From positions 1 through 27,500 of the forward strand of contig NZ_AP028127.1 in assembly GCF_037076425.1 (NCBI RefSeq): a stretch of 27,500 bases of DNA, given 5' to 3'. Shown one piece after another: positions 23,582 through 27,500 of this stretch. The number at the start of each line of letters is the position of its first letter. Within the stretch, counting starts at the first letter, position 1. The position numbers and the translations under genes are program-made. This DNA comes from Turicibacter faecis (GTDB lineage: Bacteria > Bacillota_I > Bacilli_A > MOL361 > Turicibacteraceae). The notes beneath the pieces are model-generated. The model was given only the letters and a program-made list of their open reading frames with translations, had not been told where the DNA came from and did no database searches.

Positions 23582-24622
23582 ATAGGGCTGGATAGCTTCC
23601 CCGTCAAAGGATCCTTCTTCCCATTCAAAGGAGACGAAGCCTTCTAGGTTAGAAATATTTTGCCATGTGATGGTGTTTGTTTGGGGGTCATACGTGTAGT
23701 TTGGATGGATAAGCGGGGGGATTTTTTCGCCGTTTTTATTGGTGATTGGATTCATTATTGTAAGTGTTGGCCCTTGAAAAGTTAATTTAGGTAAAGTAAC
23801 TCGTTGATTTTCGAGCGATTCGTGATGGAGTGAGAGTGGGAGTAGAGGTTGGAGGTCGGTGACGCTATTTTCCTCTAAGTTTAGGCAGACAAGGTTAGGC
23901 ATTGTTTTTGGGTTAATGGGAGTGACATCGCTAATGTCATTATAATTTAGGCTAAGAATGGTTAGATTTTTTAGGGTGATATGACTTAGGGGAGACAGAT
24001 CTTTGATTCCAGTGTTATCGAGGTAAAGTTCTGAGAGTTGTTCGGCGTTTTTAGGGAGATGATCGAGTTTTTGAATGGGGTTGCCGATTAAAATAAGGGA
24101 GAGGGAATTTAAAGAATTATTTTTTAGTAGGGGAGAACAATCAGTGATGTGATTATATTCTAGAAAAATGGATGCGAGATTAGGAAGGGGGATATGCTGT
24201 AGAGGGGAGAGGTCGGTGATCTTATTATTGTTGAGATAAATGGTTTTTAGGGTTTGTAGATGAGCTTGCTTAAGTGGAGAAAGATTTTCGATTTTGTTAT
24301 AGCCAAGGCCGAGGTCTGTTAGCCTCGGAAAGGTGAGTTTGGCAAGCGGTGAAAGGTCAGAGATTTGATTATCATTTAGTTGGAGTTCGGTCAGATGGTC
24401 GGTGACGAGCTGTTTGAGTGGGGAAAGATTTGTAATGAGGTTGGAGTCTAGATATAGTTTTTGAAGATGACGGCAATGTTCAATTCCATCAAGTGATTGG
24501 ATTTGTTGATGGGAGGCATCGAGTACGGAGATGGTTTGCAGGGTACTTTGTGTGAGAGGCACGTCAGGGCCTAAGGTGTTTTGAATGACTTGTTTAAGAT
24601 AGGGGTCTTTGATGAGTGACAT
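23561..24622 (-). CDS. Internalin-like leucine-rich-repeat protein without visible secretion signal
   Basis: A 353-residue protein. An N-terminal cap (about 1-45) is followed by roughly nine 22-25-residue leucine-rich repeats (about 46-265) of the SDS22/internalin type, with units such as LQLNDNQISDLSPL and IYLNNNKITDLSPL. The tail (about 275-353) looks like the Ig-like domain that follows repeats in internalins. There is no hydrophobic signal peptide, no LPXTG and no membrane helix, so a cytoplasmic place is likely, unlike true internalins. The start is supported by AAGGAG eight bases upstream. Its last codons run into the folD terminator. Repeats of this type bind proteins; partner unknown. 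Confidence 0.85.
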   Translation of the reverse strand: MSLIKDPYLKQVIQNTLGPDVPLTQSTLQTISVLDASHQQIQSLDGIEHCRHLQKLYLDSNLITNLSPLKQLVTDHLTELQLNDNQISDLSPLAKLTFPRLTDLGLGYNKIENLSPLKQAHLQTLKTIYLNNNKITDLSPLQHIPLPNLASIFLEYNHITDCSPLLKNNSLNSLSLILIGNPIQKLDHLPKNAEQLSELYLDNTGIKDLSPLSHITLKNLTILSLNYNDISDVTPINPKTMPNLVCLNLEENSVTDLQPLLPLSLHHESLENQRVTLPKLTFQGPTLTIMNPITNKNGEKIPPLIHPNYTYDPQTNTITWQNISNLEGFVSFEWEEGSFDGEAIQPYKKEVID

Positions 24623-24706
24623 GGTGAATTCTCCTTTTTGTTTGTTAGTTTGTGGGGGGAAAAAGAGTTTGATGCATACAACAATGGAAACGTTATCTGT
24701 AAGGGG

Positions 24707-24735
24707 TTGCTTTTTTGGTGATGGAGCTTTATAAT
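24707..24735 (+). promoter_or_regulatory. Promoter of a candidate small RNA upstream of lysS
   Basis: TTGCTT (24707-24712), a 17-bp spacer and a perfect TATAAT (24730-24735). It lies between the divergent LRR gene and lysS. Confidence 0.65.
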
Positions 24736-24741
24736 GGGGAT

Positions 24742-24846
24742 TGGATAACCATATAGTGTTTGATGATTGAGGGGTCTAGTTTTTAAGGTTAATGTGGTTA
24801 TTTATTTGAGGAGGAAGTAGTATCACGATATGATACTACTTTTTTT
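24742..24846 (+). ncRNA. Candidate small RNA of about 105 nt, or abandoned leader of lysS
   Basis: Bounded by the promoter at 24707-24735 and the intrinsic terminator at 24816-24846, with no ORF that has a good ribosome site. lysS has its own promoter after the terminator, so this is either an independent RNA or a terminated leader. No T-box landmarks were seen. Confidence 0.45.
24816..24846 (+). terminator. Strong intrinsic terminator upstream of lysS
   Basis: A 10-bp perfect stem AGTAGTATCA/TGATACTACT, loop CGATA, then seven T. Confidence 0.9.
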
Positions 24847-24885
24847 ATGGGATTTGAATATTTTTGTGGGAAATGGTCAATAATT

Positions 24886-24915
24886 AAGACAAAATATGCG
24901 TTTGCGTGTTATAAT
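24886..24915 (+). promoter_or_regulatory. lysS promoter
   Basis: An extended -10 TGTTATAAT with TATAAT at 24910-24915, and a weak -35 AAGACA (24886-24891) at 18-bp spacing. The start would be near 24922, about 34 nt before the gene. Confidence 0.65.
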
Positions 24916-24934
24916 GAAAAAATGAAAAAAATAG

Positions 24935-26443
<1,509 letters not shown>

Positions 26444-26452
26444 TTATCTATT

Positions 26453-26481
26453 AATCTCGCTCTTTGGAGCGAGATTTTTTT
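26453..26481 (+). terminator. lysS terminator
   Basis: A 10-bp perfect stem AATCTCGCTC/GAGCGAGATT with loop TTTG, then a T run. The IS30 element begins about ten bases later. Confidence 0.92.
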
Positions 26482-26490
26482 GTTGACGAA

Positions 26491-27489
26491 TTGTCAATAC
26501 AAATGCGACAGTTTCTCATGAAATAGCTCGAATGAAGTTTTCCAACCTAAGCATTTTCGTGGTCGATGATTAATGAGGAGGAGGGCTTCATCAATCTCTT
26601 TCTCACTAACTCGTGCTAAGTCCGTCTTCTTCGGAAAGAATTCTCGAAGAAGACCATTGGCATTTTCATTACTTCCTCTTTGCCAAGAGGAATAGGCGTC
26701 AGCGAAGTAAACAGGAACCTTTAAATCTGCTTCTACTTTGGAATAACAAGCAAACTCTTTTCCTCGATCAACGGTATAAGTTTTAAAGGTGTCTTTAGGA
26801 AAATGTTCATATAACTCACTAATCGCTCGGTACATTTCAGATGCTGAGCGATTTTCGATTTTAACGGCGACATAAAATCGTGTTTGACGTTCAATAAATG
26901 TAGCTAAACATCCTTTACTTTTACCACGGCTTGAAACAACTGTATCAAGTTCCCAATGACCAAATGCCTGACGTTTTTTTACCTCTTTAGGACGTTGATG
27001 AATTGATGTCCCAATGTTAAATCGTCCGCGTGTTTCTCGTGGTTTTCGGCGTTTTCCCTTTTGCCTTAAACAGCTTAAATCCCCTAACAAAATCGTTCCG
27101 TCATAAATCCAACGATAAATAGTTTTGAATGAAATAACACCCTTTAAAACCGTATTAGAAATTTGTTCAGGCGACCAGGTTAACTTTAAATAATGTTGGA
27201 TGGTTTGAATAACTTCTTCAGATTTGGTCTCTGGACGATGACAAACTAAGCGACGTTGCTCGGCTAATTCATCTGCTAGCTCTGCTTGATACGTCTTTTG
27301 AGTATTTCGTTTTAGTTCACGAGCAATAGTTGAATGATGACGATTTAATTGCCCCGCAATTTGTCTCGTTGAATAACCCATTTTTGAAAGAACTTCTATA
27401 CGTGTACGCTCAAATGTGTTAAGATGTTTATAACTCATAAATAGATCTCCTTGTTAAGAATTTGGTGTGGTAACTTCATTCTATAACAA
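26491..27489 (-). mobile_element. IS30-family insertion sequence (ends approximate)
   Basis: An intact IS30-type transposase fills almost the whole element. The outer ends show only a weak inverted similarity (TTGTCAATACAAATG at 26491 against TTGTTATAGAATG read from 27489 on the minus strand), so the borders are tentative. No convincing target duplication was seen. The right end may lie at or beyond the window edge. Confidence 0.6.
26494..27438 (-). CDS. IS30-family transposase
   Basis: A 314-residue DDE transposase. The N-terminal helix-turn-helix (about 5-45, GYSTRQIAGQLNRHHSTIAR) binds the inverted repeats. The catalytic core shows Asp165 in HWELDTVV, Asp224 in YTVDRG and Glu258 in GSNENANG, with 33 residues between the last two, as expected for IS30. 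The following HRPRKCLGW segment is typical of the family. The start follows AAGGAG. No frameshift or internal stop, so it is potentially active. It reads toward the lysS terminator on the opposite strand. Confidence 0.96.
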   Translation of the reverse strand: MSYKHLNTFERTRIEVLSKMGYSTRQIAGQLNRHHSTIARELKRNTQKTYQAELADELAEQRRLVCHRPETKSEEVIQTIQHYLKLTWSPEQISNTVLKGVISFKTIYRWIYDGTILLGDLSCLRQKGKRRKPRETRGRFNIGTSIHQRPKEVKKRQAFGHWELDTVVSSRGKSKGCLATFIERQTRFYVAVKIENRSASEMYRAISELYEHFPKDTFKTYTVDRGKEFACYSKVEADLKVPVYFADAYSSWQRGSNENANGLLREFFPKKTDLARVSEKEIDEALLLINHRPRKCLGWKTSFELFHEKLSHLY

Positions 27490-27500
27490 AGAATTCTATT

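Overview
The window looks like a chromosomal segment of a low-GC Firmicute, most probably Turicibacter. This rests on the 16S sequence as I remember that genus, on an rRNA operon carrying a large tRNA cluster, and on AT-rich genes with strong purine-rich Shine-Dalgarno sites. The species call is inference; a 16S search would settle it.

Region 1 (1-9317) is one very long rRNA/tRNA transcription unit with an unusual order: tandem promoters, 16S, 23S, 5S, eleven tRNAs (Asn, Glu, Val, Thr, Tyr, Gln, Lys, Leu, Arg, Pro, Ala, all with encoded CCA), then a second 23S and 5S without a second 16S, and a strong intrinsic terminator. The two 23S-5S blocks form a ~3.2 kb near-identical direct repeat (1827-5050 and 6053-9277), including boxA-like elements and 23S processing stems. 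Long ORFs in this region are artefacts of rRNA and tRNA sequence.

Region 2 (9318-18870) is plus-strand housekeeping: pyrG behind an attenuator-like leader, a compact promoter/17-codon ORF/terminator unit, a COG2509-type FAD oxidoreductase, purA, a small membrane protein, a membrane-anchored thioredoxin-like protein, a two-component system and purB. PyrG makes CTP; PurA and PurB catalyse the two steps from IMP to AMP. A minus-strand rubrerythrin follows, and the hairpin after it contains two perfect DnaA boxes.

Region 3 (19420-21432) is gene-poor and the most novel part. It holds a candidate promoter-to-terminator small RNA, a 54-residue minus-strand membrane protein, a 72-residue membrane protein with its own promoter, and four same-orientation copies of a ~175-187 nt element. 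Each copy folds into the same multi-helix structure ending in an intrinsic terminator, and the divergent copy 2 carries paired substitutions that keep the helices. I do not recognise this RNA family.

Region 4 (21378-27500) holds glyA-folD (one-carbon/folate operon), a convergent internalin-like leucine-rich-repeat protein with no visible secretion signal, another promoter-to-terminator small-RNA candidate, lysS, and an intact IS30-family insertion sequence just behind the lysS terminator.
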